Origin: Prochlorococcus sp. AG-402-N21
GTDB taxonomy: Bacteria > Cyanobacteriota > Cyanobacteriia > PCC-6307 > Cyanobiaceae
DNA length: 64,000 nt
Reading direction: 5' to 3'
NCBI GenBank assembly: GCA_003216435.1
Contig: QCIW01000002.1
Location: 62,001 to 126,000 of the forward strand
Position numbers and translations under genes: made by a program. Below the pieces are notes generated by a model. That model was not told where the DNA came from, searched no databases, and was given only the letters and a program-made list of their open reading frames with translations. Each line of letters starts with the position of its first letter. Position 1 is the first letter of the stretch. Shown one piece after another: positions 19,109 to 28,585 of this stretch.

Positions 19109-19864
19109 TCATTTAGGAAGTTCTTTATCAATTGCACTTCTATTAGCGGCTTCGAACTGCCTTAAGGCTTCAACAGTTCCCTCAAATCTCCAATGCCACG
19201 GCTCATAACTGACTTTCTGGATATTATCCTTGGGAAAAGAAAGAACAAAATGATATTTTGCGGCATTTTTAAGTAGCCAACGAAAAGCAGGAGTTGACTC
19301 AAATGAAGTCTCAAAATCTGTTTTTCTCATATCTCTATCTCCAATATCAACAGCAAAACCTGTGGCATGCTCTGAATATCCAGGAGGAGCAGAAACTTTT
19401 GCTCTTTCAATGGCTATTTGATTTCTTATAGATTTATTCTCATAAAATATTTCTCTTTGCAAATCAACTGAGCGAAATCCGCTTAAGAAAACCAGATAAA
19501 CACCATCCTTAGCGGCTGCAGACCTCATCTTCAGAAGGGCACTTAAAGTATCTTTATGAACCTTAAATCCAGGATATAAGTCAATTAAATATTCATCTGA
19601 GACTTCTGGGTATGGAAAATGTCCAAGCAAAAGAGCATCTTTAGATGAATTTGAGCCATCAATGGTGGTTAACTTGGAGGAAAATTGTGAGAAAAAAGGG
19701 CTAAGAAAAAGAAAGATCGCTGAACTAGAAATAATAAATAAAAAAATAGTTAAATAAATCCTTGTTGCTGAAATAAAATTTCGAGGGCGTATCTTCCTAT
19801 GTGCAAAAGGAATTTCATCTGTATTTTCAATTCGAGCTTCCTTTGCTCGATTCACAAATTTCAT
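19109..19864 (-). CDS. Membrane-anchored D-alanyl-D-alanine carboxypeptidase (M15B, VanY-like)
   Basis: The 251-residue protein has one N-terminal transmembrane segment (residues 32-56, IYLTIFLFIISSSAIFLFLS) and then an M15 zinc peptidase domain. Family motifs are LSGFRSVDLQREIFYE, the zinc site PGYSEHATGFAVDIGD (SxHxxGxAxD), and SYEPWHWRFEG, which holds the catalytic Glu and last zinc His. It probably trims terminal D-Ala from peptidoglycan stem peptides on the outer side of the membrane. It is divergent from chlP with 100 bases between starts. A second M15 enzyme of the VanX type lies at 25313-26032. Confidence 0.9.
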   Translation of the reverse strand: MKFVNRAKEARIENTDEIPFAHRKIRPRNFISATRIYLTIFLFIISSSAIFLFLSPFFSQFSSKLTTIDGSNSSKDALLLGHFPYPEVSDEYLIDLYPGFKVHKDTLSALLKMRSAAAKDGVYLVFLSGFRSVDLQREIFYENKSIRNQIAIERAKVSAPPGYSEHATGFAVDIGDRDMRKTDFETSFESTPAFRWLLKNAAKYHFVLSFPKDNIQKVSYEPWHWRFEGTVEALRQFEAANRSAIDKELPK

Positions 19865-19964
19865 GCAATTGATGTTTCGATCGTAACGACCTAAGCAAGT
19901 CTTTATGAAGTTACACTAATGCCGATGTAAGTTTTAGATACGAATACCTAGTTCAGAAAGAAAA

Positions 19965-21317
19965 ATGTTGCGTGTAGCAGTGATTGGTGGTGGACCAAGC
20001 GGTTCATGTGCCGCTGAAATTCTTGCCAAAGCAGGCATTAAGACATGGTTGTTCGAAAGGAAACTGGACAATGCAAAGCCTTGTGGGGGTGCAATCCCAC
20101 TTTGCATGGTTTCTGAATTCGATCTTCCAGAATCTATAATCGATAGAAAAGTCCGAAATATGAGGATGATATCCCCCTCAAATAGAGAGGTGGATATTCG
20201 TTTAGACAAGATTTACGGCGAAAGCGAAAAAGAATTTATTGGTATGTGCAGGAGAGAGGTTATGGACGCATTTATGCGAAATCGTGCCTCTGAGCTTGGT
20301 GCAAACCTAATTAATGGTCTAGTTAGCAATATTGATACTGGAAACAATAAACAGGGACCTTATACCCTTACTTACTCTGATTACACAAATGAAGATTCAA
20401 ACGGAGAGTCAAAGACACTAGAAGTGGATTTAATAATTGGTGCAGATGGAGCCACAAGTCGAGTCGCAAAAGTTATGGATGCCGGGGATTACAACTATGC
20501 AGTGGCTATTCAAGAACGTATAAAACTTCCCGAAGAAGAAATGAAATATTATGAAGATCGTGCTGAAATGTATGTAGGGACTGACGTCTCGCCTGACTTC
20601 TATGGGTGGGTATTTCCAAAATATGACCATGTCGCGGCTGGAACCGGCACAATGAAAGAAAATGGAGGTCTAATAAAAAGTCTCCAACAAGGAGTAAGAG
20701 AAAGAGCAAAAAAAAGGCTTGTAAATGGCGAAGTAATCAAAATCGAAGCGCACCCAATTCCTGAACATCCTCGCCCCAGAAGAGTTGTAGGAAGGATGGC
20801 ATTGGTTGGTGATGCGGCAGGGTATGTAACGAAAAGCTCAGGAGAAGGAATTTATTTTGCCGCCAAAAGTGGCCGAATGTGTGCAGAGCAAATTGTTGAA
20901 TCAAGTCAAGGTGGTAAAACAATCCCTACAGAGAAAGATCTGAAAAAATATCTTTCCAAATGGGACAAAAAATATGGGGCAACCTACAAAGTTCTAGATA
21001 TTCTTCAAAGGATTTTTTATACAAGTGACTCAGCAAGAGAGGCATTTGTTGAGATGTGTGATGATATAGATGTACAAAGAATGACATTTGATAGTTATCT
21101 ATATAAGACAGTGGTGGCAATGAAACCTCTTCAACAACTTAAGCTAACCTTCTTGACAATAGGATCCGTTTTAAGAGGACGAGCACTAGCACCTAAAACA
21201 TATAAACCAGTCCCAAGTGCTGTGAGAAATGAGCAAGAAATCAACAAAATGCTTGCTGCGAGTACAATTAAAACAGGGTTAAAGTCAAAAAAAGATAAGT
21301 TAACCGAAAAAGTTTAG
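19965..21317 (+). CDS. chlP: Geranylgeranyl diphosphate/chlorophyllide geranylgeranyl reductase
   Basis: ChlP reduces the geranylgeranyl side chain to phytyl for chlorophyll, tocopherol and phylloquinone. The 450 residues begin with the FAD-binding VAVIGGGPSGSCAAEILAKAG, have CGGAIPLCMVSEFDLPE and DLIIGADGATSRVAK, and the second FAD region RMALVGDAAGYVTKSSGEGIYFAAKSGR. Length and motif spacing fit cyanobacterial ChlP. It converges on glyS with 12 bases between stops. A light-responsive promoter is likely in the 100-base divergent gap, though I cannot assign its elements. Confidence 0.96.
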   Translation: MLRVAVIGGGPSGSCAAEILAKAGIKTWLFERKLDNAKPCGGAIPLCMVSEFDLPESIIDRKVRNMRMISPSNREVDIRLDKIYGESEKEFIGMCRREVMDAFMRNRASELGANLINGLVSNIDTGNNKQGPYTLTYSDYTNEDSNGESKTLEVDLIIGADGATSRVAKVMDAGDYNYAVAIQERIKLPEEEMKYYEDRAEMYVGTDVSPDFYGWVFPKYDHVAAGTGTMKENGGLIKSLQQGVRERAKKRLVNGEVIKIEAHPIPEHPRPRRVVGRMALVGDAAGYVTKSSGEGIYFAAKSGRMCAEQIVESSQGGKTIPTEKDLKKYLSKWDKKYGATYKVLDILQRIFYTSDSAREAFVEMCDDIDVQRMTFDSYLYKTVVAMKPLQQLKLTFLTIGSVLRGRALAPKTYKPVPSAVRNEQEINKMLAASTIKTGLKSKKDKLTEKV

Positions 21318-21329
21318 ATATATATTTTG

Positions 21330-23498
21330 TCAGCCTGATATCTTGCTGAAGTCAGCAAGTATATATGCTTGATTTCTTATTATTGCAAGAAGATTTAATC
21401 TATTTGTTCTTACCAATAAATCATCAGACATAACCATCACACTTTGATCTCCATCAAAAAATCTGGATAGAATTTCTGCGCCATTTATTAAATAATCGAC
21501 TAAGAGAGAATAACGCTCATTTGAATCTTGATTGACGATAGGTTCAATCGAAGTTATCAGGTCTAGAAGTTCCTTCTCACTGTTTCTTTCAAAAAGAGAA
21601 TCATTAATAACTTCAGATGGTCCAAAGATTTTTGTTGATATTAAACTCTTATCAGCTAATCGAGATGCCCTAATAACAACAGATTGAAGGGTTGAAAGTT
21701 TCTCGGACTTCCTCATATTAGAGAGCAATTCAGCACGCAAAAGAATATCCGCTGGATCAGAAAGTAAACTTGAGATAGAGATCGATGGTCCTGCCACAGC
21801 TTCAACAAGGTCAGGGTCTATTCCTTCTTCTTCTAATTGACTTATGATACGTTGCCTAAAAAACTCAAATAAGTCATTTGATAAATTATCAACATTAATA
21901 TTGAAATTAGGGAACATATTAAACCAATACTCTAAGAAGATACGTAAAGTTTGCTTAATATCAATCTTCCATTTTTTTGAAAATAAAATTTGAATAATAC
22001 CGTTACCAGCTCTTCTAAGTGCGAAAGGATCAGAAGAACCAGTTGGACGCTCACCTTTTGCAAATATACTAACCAACAGTTCAAATCTCTCGGCAAGTGC
22101 AAGAATAGAACCTGAATCAGAAGTAGGGACAGAATCCTTAGATCCACGAGGTAAATAATGTTCTAAAACAGCTAGAGCTACTTCTCTTGACTCTCCTTCT
22201 TTTAAAAGATATTTCCCACCAATAATTCCTTCTAACTCTGGGAACTCGCCAACCATCTTACTAACTAAGTCGTGCTTACACAATAGAGCTGCTCTTTTCG
22301 TATTTTCAGGATTATTATTAGGACCTACTAAATTTTGAGTAAGGACTTCAACAATCCAAACAATTCTCATAACACGATCATATAAGGAACCTAATCCTTC
22401 TGAAAAAGAAACAGCTTTCAGCAAATTTAATCTTTCTTCGCTGGTTAACGAAAGATCAGATTCTATAAAGAAGTTAGCATCAGAAAGTCTAGCTTTAAGA
22501 ACCCTTTGATTACCTTTTCTTACTGTTTCATTTGATTTGATTAAGCCATTGCTTATACATAAAAATACTGGTAATAATGTGGTCCTTGATTCTAATAAAA
22601 GGGGATCTATATTTGATTTATTATTAAAATATAGAGGAATATACCTTTGGTGAACCCTCATCACAGTAGTCAATACTTCTGGTGGAAGATTTAAGTATGA
22701 ATCTTCAAAGCTACCTTTAATCAAAGAAGGCGACTCTACAAGATCTGTAAGTTCATTAAGTAAAGATTCTGGGAGATCTGGTGAAGCCTTAAGTTCATTA
22801 GAAGCTTCATTAATTAAATTATCAATGAGTGATCTTCTTTCTTCGCGGTCTACTATAACTCCTGCATTCGCTAATAGTTTTAAATATTCTTTTGCGGAAT
22901 TTACAGACAAATTATTTTCATAAAGTCTATGGCCTCTTGTGAAAGTATTAGATTTAACATGAGGGGCACAACCGTCAACATTAACAGTTACTAATTTTTC
23001 ATCTAGCAAAGAAACTAACCATCTAATAGGGCGAGAGAATCTTCTTTCCCCTGTCCCCCAGCGCATGAAACGTCTCCCTTGAATATGTGCTATCCAATTA
23101 GGTATTAATTCCGAAAATAAATCATACGCCGACTTACCTTTTTTTATTATTTTTGCATAAACAAATGGTCCTTTAGGTGTTTCTCTTACCTCAAGATCAT
23201 CTGTTGAGATTCCACATCTTTTTGAAAAGCCCAAAGCTGCTTTGGTCGGCTGCCCATCGGCAAAAGCCTGCTCAGAAGGAGGACCTTTAAGTACCTCAAG
23301 AGAATCATTAGCAAATTCAGCTACGTCATTAATAAGCAAAACGATGCGTCTAGGAGTTGTAGAGCATTTAATTTCACCAAATTTTAAAGATGTAGAATTT
23401 AGATCATCACAGACTTTGCCAGAAAGTTGAGCTATTACATGCTCAGCAAAATCAGCTGGCAATTCCTCAGTTCCTATTTCAAGAAGAAAAGTTTTCAC
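21330..23498 (-). CDS. glyS: Glycyl-tRNA synthetase, beta subunit
   Basis: The 722-residue beta subunit of the heterotetrameric bacterial glycyl-tRNA synthetase. It starts TFLLEIGTEELPADFAEHVI, the hallmark of GlyS, has the HD-type region LCKHDLVSKMVGEFPELEGIIG, and ends with an anticodon-binding helical domain containing RTNRLNLLAIIRN. The alpha subunit gene glyQ is not in the window, as is usual for picocyanobacteria where the two are unlinked. It is divergent from the sulfite reductase gene (75 bases). Confidence 0.96.
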   Translation of the reverse strand: MKTFLLEIGTEELPADFAEHVIAQLSGKVCDDLNSTSLKFGEIKCSTTPRRIVLLINDVAEFANDSLEVLKGPPSEQAFADGQPTKAALGFSKRCGISTDDLEVRETPKGPFVYAKIIKKGKSAYDLFSELIPNWIAHIQGRRFMRWGTGERRFSRPIRWLVSLLDEKLVTVNVDGCAPHVKSNTFTRGHRLYENNLSVNSAKEYLKLLANAGVIVDREERRSLIDNLINEASNELKASPDLPESLLNELTDLVESPSLIKGSFEDSYLNLPPEVLTTVMRVHQRYIPLYFNNKSNIDPLLLESRTTLLPVFLCISNGLIKSNETVRKGNQRVLKARLSDANFFIESDLSLTSEERLNLLKAVSFSEGLGSLYDRVMRIVWIVEVLTQNLVGPNNNPENTKRAALLCKHDLVSKMVGEFPELEGIIGGKYLLKEGESREVALAVLEHYLPRGSKDSVPTSDSGSILALAERFELLVSIFAKGERPTGSSDPFALRRAGNGIIQILFSKKWKIDIKQTLRIFLEYWFNMFPNFNINVDNLSNDLFEFFRQRIISQLEEEGIDPDLVEAVAGPSISISSLLSDPADILLRAELLSNMRKSEKLSTLQSVVIRASRLADKSLISTKIFGPSEVINDSLFERNSEKELLDLITSIEPIVNQDSNERYSLLVDYLINGAEILSRFFDGDQSVMVMSDDLLVRTNRLNLLAIIRNQAYILADFSKISG

Positions 23499-23573
23499 AA
23501 ATAAAGATTACCGAGCTTATGCTTATTATTCAGTTTACTTTTCGCTACGGTAGATTAGGAAAAAGATGACACC

Positions 23574-25355
23574 GTGTTAGAAGGAGAGAAAGAATTACCT
23601 CCAATTAAAAACGAACGAATTTCTCCTTGCATAGCAAATGGTGCAAAAAGAGTAAAATTCGAACAGTTTAAAGCTGACAGCAATTATTTACAAGAACCAC
23701 TTGCAACTGAATTAGCTAATAGTAGTGATCACTTCACAAATGATGCCGTTCAATTACTGAAATTTCACGGTAGCTATCAACAAGACAACAGGGAAACAAA
23801 AGAGAAAGAGTGGCAAATGATGTTGAGGCTTAGGAGTCCTGGAGGAAAGATTCATCCTTCTTTATTTGTAGCTTTAGATGATCTTGCCAACAGACTTGGG
23901 AATGGAACTCTTAGAGCTACTACAAGACAAGCTTTTCAAATGCATGGGATTCGCAAAGATAATCTTAAAGAGGTGATAAAAACAATTGTCACCTCGATGG
24001 GATCTACTCTCGCTGCCTGCGGAGATATCAATCGAAATGTCATGGCCCCAGCAGCACCTTATGAAACTGGCTCCTACCCTGCCGCAAGAAAATTAGCGAA
24101 TGATATAGCTGATGTTCTAAGTCCAGTAACCGCAGAAAATACTTATCTTGAACTTTGGGCTGATGGTGATCTCAGCTACAAAATCAAACCATCCGATCAA
24201 GTAAAGAAAGCAAGGCAAAGACAAATCAAAGGAAATGTATTTAGTGGAGATACAAAAGAGCCCCTTTATGGAACAACCTACATGCCGAGAAAGTTTAAAT
24301 GTGCTGTCACTGTTCCTGGAGACAACTCAGTAGACCTTCTCACTCATGATATAGGCTTGGTTGCTTTCACAAATAAGACTGGAGACTTAAAAGGATGTAA
24401 CGTCTATGTGGGAGGAGGAATGGGAAGGACACACAATCTCGAAACCACATTTGCAAGAATAGCTGATCCCCTCGGTTACGTGGATGGCAAAAATATTTTC
24501 GATCTAGTCCAAAGTATTCTTGCTCTACAAAGAGATTATGGAGATCGCAAGACGAGAAGGTTAGCTCGAATGAAATATGTATTAAACGACATGGGGATCG
24601 AATGGTTCACCAAAGAACTAACAACAAAATACTTCTTTAAGTCTATTCATTCTCTCAAGCCAGAAATAAAAATGAAATTAGAAGACTATCTTGGCTGGAA
24701 GAGACAGTCAAAGGGACTATGGTTTGTAGGTATACCTCTTTTATCTGGTCGCTTATCAGGTCAGACAAAAACTGGACTTAAAAAAATTGTCCAAAAATTT
24801 CAACTTGAAATTCGACTAACTCCTAATCAAGATATTTTGTTATGCAATATTGGTGACTACCAAAAATCCAGTGTCAGTGATGCGCTTCATGAAATTGGGA
24901 TCGACAATCCAGGTAAAACTAAACCATTAGCAAAACATGCTCTTGCATGTCCCGCCCTTCCTCTATGCGGTCTTGCAATGACTGAAGCTGAAAGAACATT
25001 ACCGGACATTCTTGAGAGAATTAATACCCAACTAAAGAGTATGAAAATTATGAAATCTATTCTTATAAGAGTTACTGGATGCCCTAATGGATGTGCTCGT
25101 CCGTATATGGCTGAGTTAGCACTTGTTGGTAGTGGTAAAGATCAGTACCAATTGTGGTTAGGAGGAACAGACAACCTTCAAAGACTTGCTAAACCTTTTT
25201 TGCAACGCATGCATATAAACGATTTAGAAAAAACTCTTCACCCTTTATTTATTAGTTGGAAAAATTCAGAAAATAATCTTAACTTTGGAGATCATATTCA
25301 GAGTATGGATGATCAGGCAATCATAGATTTATTATCTTCATCCCAAGCTCCGTAG
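23574..25355 (+). CDS. sir: Ferredoxin-dependent sulfite reductase
   Basis: Sir reduces sulfite to sulfide with six electrons from ferredoxin, for cysteine synthesis. The 593 residues contain two ferredoxin-like substrate repeats, with RATTRQAFQMHGI near residue 120. The [4Fe-4S]-siroheme cysteines appear as CPALPLC (C-x5-C) near residue 460 and GCPNGCARP (C-x3-C) near residue 505. The N-terminal KFHGSYQQDNRE is characteristic of sulfite rather than nitrite reductases. The start is a GTG; the ATG eight bases upstream is out of frame and stops at once. Its 3' end overlaps the convergent VanX-type gene by 43 bases. Confidence 0.93.
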   Translation: MLEGEKELPPIKNERISPCIANGAKRVKFEQFKADSNYLQEPLATELANSSDHFTNDAVQLLKFHGSYQQDNRETKEKEWQMMLRLRSPGGKIHPSLFVALDDLANRLGNGTLRATTRQAFQMHGIRKDNLKEVIKTIVTSMGSTLAACGDINRNVMAPAAPYETGSYPAARKLANDIADVLSPVTAENTYLELWADGDLSYKIKPSDQVKKARQRQIKGNVFSGDTKEPLYGTTYMPRKFKCAVTVPGDNSVDLLTHDIGLVAFTNKTGDLKGCNVYVGGGMGRTHNLETTFARIADPLGYVDGKNIFDLVQSILALQRDYGDRKTRRLARMKYVLNDMGIEWFTKELTTKYFFKSIHSLKPEIKMKLEDYLGWKRQSKGLWFVGIPLLSGRLSGQTKTGLKKIVQKFQLEIRLTPNQDILLCNIGDYQKSSVSDALHEIGIDNPGKTKPLAKHALACPALPLCGLAMTEAERTLPDILERINTQLKSMKIMKSILIRVTGCPNGCARPYMAELALVGSGKDQYQLWLGGTDNLQRLAKPFLQRMHINDLEKTLHPLFISWKNSENNLNFGDHIQSMDDQAIIDLLSSSQAP

Positions 25356-26032
25356 ATAGCCTGGGATACACAATTTGTCCACGCCCATAATTGATCACCA
25401 AAACTATAATGCCACCATTCATGTGGATGTTGAACAAAACCCGCCTTAGACATAACCTTCAACAATAATTTGCGCCTAGTGTCATAAAGAGAAGAAGATG
25501 GTTGAGCACCATATTGTGCATAATAATTTGGCTCAGAAATAGCACCAATTGCATCAATTGGACCTCCCATGTCTATTGGTAGACCATTAACATCCGCGAG
25601 AGTTAAATCGATAGCAGCTCCTGTGGAATGAGGAGGTGGAGTACATGGATCAAGACTAGGTTGAGCCCAATATTTATTAACAAGTTTCATGACATCATTA
25701 AGTTGAGATAAATTTTCTTTTAATTCAGGATTAATACCTCTTTGGCGACATTCTTGTTCAATTGTGTAGTGAACCATAAATGATTGAACAGGAATAGGTC
25801 TCCATGCATCAAAAACTGCAAATTTCAAATTAGAATGATCAGAAAATAGGTATTCCTGAGCAATCAACAATCGTCGTACAACATCAATCCTCAATCTCCA
25901 GGGATCAACCCCCTCTCCATAGGGAGCACCTAGAGATAAATAGGGATGAGGGTTAAGACAATGAATCGAAGAAGGCAAGGAAACAAGAGGCTCCTTACAG
26001 TCGATAATTTTCACTTCGTTCCATGGTCTCAT
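25313..26032 (-). CDS. D-alanyl-D-alanine dipeptidase (M15D, VanX-like)
   Basis: The 239-residue soluble enzyme has the M15D zinc motifs PPPHSTGAAIDLTLAD (SxHxxGxxxD) and HPHEWWHYSFG (ExxH), and the substrate region AVFDAWRPIPVQSFMVHY. VanX-type enzymes cleave free D-Ala-D-Ala. Without van resistance genes nearby it most likely recycles or limits this cell-wall dipeptide. It has no signal peptide, consistent with a cytoplasmic role. The last 43 bases overlap the 3' end of sir on the other strand. It lies 21 bases downstream of recG's stop in gene order on the minus strand's upstream side, so it may be read from the recG transcript's opposite end only as a separate unit. Confidence 0.88.
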   Translation of the reverse strand: MRPWNEVKIIDCKEPLVSLPSSIHCLNPHPYLSLGAPYGEGVDPWRLRIDVVRRLLIAQEYLFSDHSNLKFAVFDAWRPIPVQSFMVHYTIEQECRQRGINPELKENLSQLNDVMKLVNKYWAQPSLDPCTPPPHSTGAAIDLTLADVNGLPIDMGGPIDAIGAISEPNYYAQYGAQPSSSLYDTRRKLLLKVMSKAGFVQHPHEWWHYSFGDQLWAWTNCVSQAIYGAWDEDNKSMIA

Positions 26033-26053
26033 AAGTAAATATTTGACAAGAAG

Positions 26054-28585
26054 TTAATTAAGATGAGGAGTTAAAGTAAAAAAATCAGAATGTTGATTAA
26101 TCCAATTTCTTAAAGAAATATGATTTGTCAAATCAGGATCTTCTTGTAATAGTTGTTTCGCTTGAGTACGAGCTAATTCAAGAACTTCTGCATCATCAAT
26201 CAAGCTAGCTAATGCAAAATCAGGCAAGCCTGATTGTTTTGTGCCAAGAACCTGTCCTGGGCCTCTAAGTCGTAAATCAATCTCCGATATCTCAAAACCA
26301 TCAGTAGTGCTAGAGAGTACTTCAAGTCGGTGTTTCGAACTTCGCTGATGTCCATCGTAAATAAGAGCACAATGAGATTTCAATGCGCCCCGTCCAACAC
26401 GTCCTCTTAGCTGATGCAGTTGAGACAATCCAAACCTATCGGCATTATCTATGACCATAACAGTAGCATTCGGGACATCTACTCCAACCTCAACAACAGT
26501 TGTGGAGACAAGAATTTGAAATTCTTTTGAAAGAAATTTTTGAATTACTAGCTGCTTTTCATTACCATTCAATCTGCCATGTAATAATCCAATTTGCAAA
26601 TCAGGGAAAATATCATTAGACAATTCATTATGAACTTTTATAGCCGAACGTAAGGACAGTTTTTGCGAATCATCTACCAAAGGCAAAACGAAATAAGCTT
26701 GTTGTCCTCGCCTTACTTCTTCTCTTATAAGATCGTAAACTTTATCTATCTGCTGACGTGTAAATAATCTTGTATCAACAGGAGTTCTACCTGGAGGCAA
26801 TTCATCAATTTGACTAACATCAAGATCTCCGTGGAGAGAAAGAGCTAAGGTCCTTGGTATTGGTGTTGCAGTCATTGTCAAAAGATGAGGTTGTAACCCT
26901 TTATTTAAAAGAAGGTTCCGCTGCCTGACGCCAAAGCGATGTTGTTCATCAACAACAACAAGACCAAGTCTTAGAAAAGTAACAGGTTCTTCTAAGAGAG
27001 CATGAGTCCCAACTAATATTTTTAGAGTGCCATTAGCTAAATTGTCCAAAAGTTCTCGGCGCCTTGCTCTAGTTGTCGATCCAGTTAACAAGTCAACAGT
27101 TACATGTATTTGAGGCAACCATTTGCATAAGTTTCGATAATGTTGCTCAGCTAAAACCTCTGTTGGGGCCATTAATGCTCCTTGCCATCCTGCTTCAACA
27201 GCATTTAGCAATGCGGTTGTAGCAACTACTGTCTTCCCACTACCAACGTCTCCTTGCAAAAGACGAGACATAGGTTCTATTTTATTTAAATCAATCTCAA
27301 TCTCATGAAGAACTCTCCTCTGAGCATTCGTCAAAGGGAAAGGCAAAGATGAAAGAAAAAGACCTGCCAATCCAATTTGATTATTAGTATTGGCTATAGC
27401 AGGAGCAGACTTCTTTTTAAGTGCACTCCTTCTTAGTAATAAACCTAGTTGAAAAGCAAAAAACTCATCGAAAACAAGCCTTCTTCTTGCATTCTTTAGA
27501 GATTCCTGGTTACAAGGTGAATGGATCAGAAAAAGAGCCTTTCCTTTGTCAAAAAGGGAAAGCGATTTAATAATCTTTTTTGGAATTGGATCAGGGCATG
27601 ATTTCAACAACGGCAGAATAAGTTCATAAAAACCTCGGAAACGATCAGCTGTTATGCCCTCCGCTAGTGAATAGATAGGAAGCAGTCGACCAATTGCCTT
27701 AGACCTTAGATTTGAGGTTGGATTATCAAGAACCTCGATAATAGGATCAGTAAAAGACTTCCCAAAAGAGCTTTCCTTAACAAGCCCACTTACGGCAATA
27801 GTCGATCCCAAAGGATACAAACGCTCTTGACTCTTTAGATAGGCAAACTTACTAAAACGGCGGCCTGCGAAAAATTTTGTAACCTTTAGACGTCCAGTTA
27901 TGTCTTGAATATGGATATCAAGAATTGCCAAATTTGTATTCTTGGGACTTATGAATGAACTACATCTCCTAACAGTCGCTACTACGGTAGAAGTTTGTCC
28001 CTCCACTAATTCATTAATTCTTTTTAGGCAGGAGTAATCTACATAATCTCTTGGGTAATAGTGGAAAAAATCGTTAACGAAGGAAATGCCTATAGAAGAT
28101 AGTTTTGCCTCTAACTTTTCACCAATACCAGGTATTTCAGCAACCGGGCTGTCGAAATTGAGGTAATTATTATCTGAAGCTGATACATTTTCAAATAATT
28201 GATTCTCAACCTTCAAATAAGGTGGTTTCAAAGTTGGATTACTTGCACAAGAACTAGAAACTCTATGGAGAAGTTGCCGTAGATCAATTACACGTCGACG
28301 CCTAGCCGATTCGTCATGAAGTTGATAATCCTTAAAAACATTTGCAAATTGAATTAATTTAGTAGTTTGCTCTGCCCCAAGAAAATCAGGAGCCTTCTTA
28401 AGTTCTCGTGCTATAAATTCATTAAAGTTTTCTTTTCTACCCTCAACATTTATAAACCCACTCTCAGCTTCTAATGTCAACGCCTTTTGTAATGGCCTCT
28501 TCCAATTCTGAAAGACACTGAGTTCCTTCTCAGTTAATCTATTGATTTTTTTATTCTGTTTGTTTTTAAAGGAGTCTTCAACCAT
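26054..28585 (-). CDS. recG: ATP-dependent DNA helicase RecG
   Basis: RecG drives branch migration and fork reversal in repair and replication restart. The 843 residues have an N-terminal extension of about 150 residues before the wedge OB-fold (VAEIPGIGEKLEAKL to VTKFF), then helicase motifs: RLLQGDVGSGKTVVATTAL (Walker A), VVVDEQHRFGVRQR (DEQH box), LLTMTATPIPRTLA, and IADRFGLSQLHQLRGRVGRG-type motif VI. It begins inside the end of the upstream hypothetical gene (52-base overlap). The first Met is used here, though a downstream non-ATG start would remove part of the overlap. Confidence 0.95.
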   Translation of the reverse strand: MVEDSFKNKQNKKINRLTEKELSVFQNWKRPLQKALTLEAESGFINVEGRKENFNEFIARELKKAPDFLGAEQTTKLIQFANVFKDYQLHDESARRRRVIDLRQLLHRVSSSCASNPTLKPPYLKVENQLFENVSASDNNYLNFDSPVAEIPGIGEKLEAKLSSIGISFVNDFFHYYPRDYVDYSCLKRINELVEGQTSTVVATVRRCSSFISPKNTNLAILDIHIQDITGRLKVTKFFAGRRFSKFAYLKSQERLYPLGSTIAVSGLVKESSFGKSFTDPIIEVLDNPTSNLRSKAIGRLLPIYSLAEGITADRFRGFYELILPLLKSCPDPIPKKIIKSLSLFDKGKALFLIHSPCNQESLKNARRRLVFDEFFAFQLGLLLRRSALKKKSAPAIANTNNQIGLAGLFLSSLPFPLTNAQRRVLHEIEIDLNKIEPMSRLLQGDVGSGKTVVATTALLNAVEAGWQGALMAPTEVLAEQHYRNLCKWLPQIHVTVDLLTGSTTRARRRELLDNLANGTLKILVGTHALLEEPVTFLRLGLVVVDEQHRFGVRQRNLLLNKGLQPHLLTMTATPIPRTLALSLHGDLDVSQIDELPPGRTPVDTRLFTRQQIDKVYDLIREEVRRGQQAYFVLPLVDDSQKLSLRSAIKVHNELSNDIFPDLQIGLLHGRLNGNEKQLVIQKFLSKEFQILVSTTVVEVGVDVPNATVMVIDNADRFGLSQLHQLRGRVGRGALKSHCALIYDGHQRSSKHRLEVLSSTTDGFEISEIDLRLRGPGQVLGTKQSGLPDFALASLIDDAEVLELARTQAKQLLQEDPDLTNHISLRNWINQHSDFFTLTPHLN

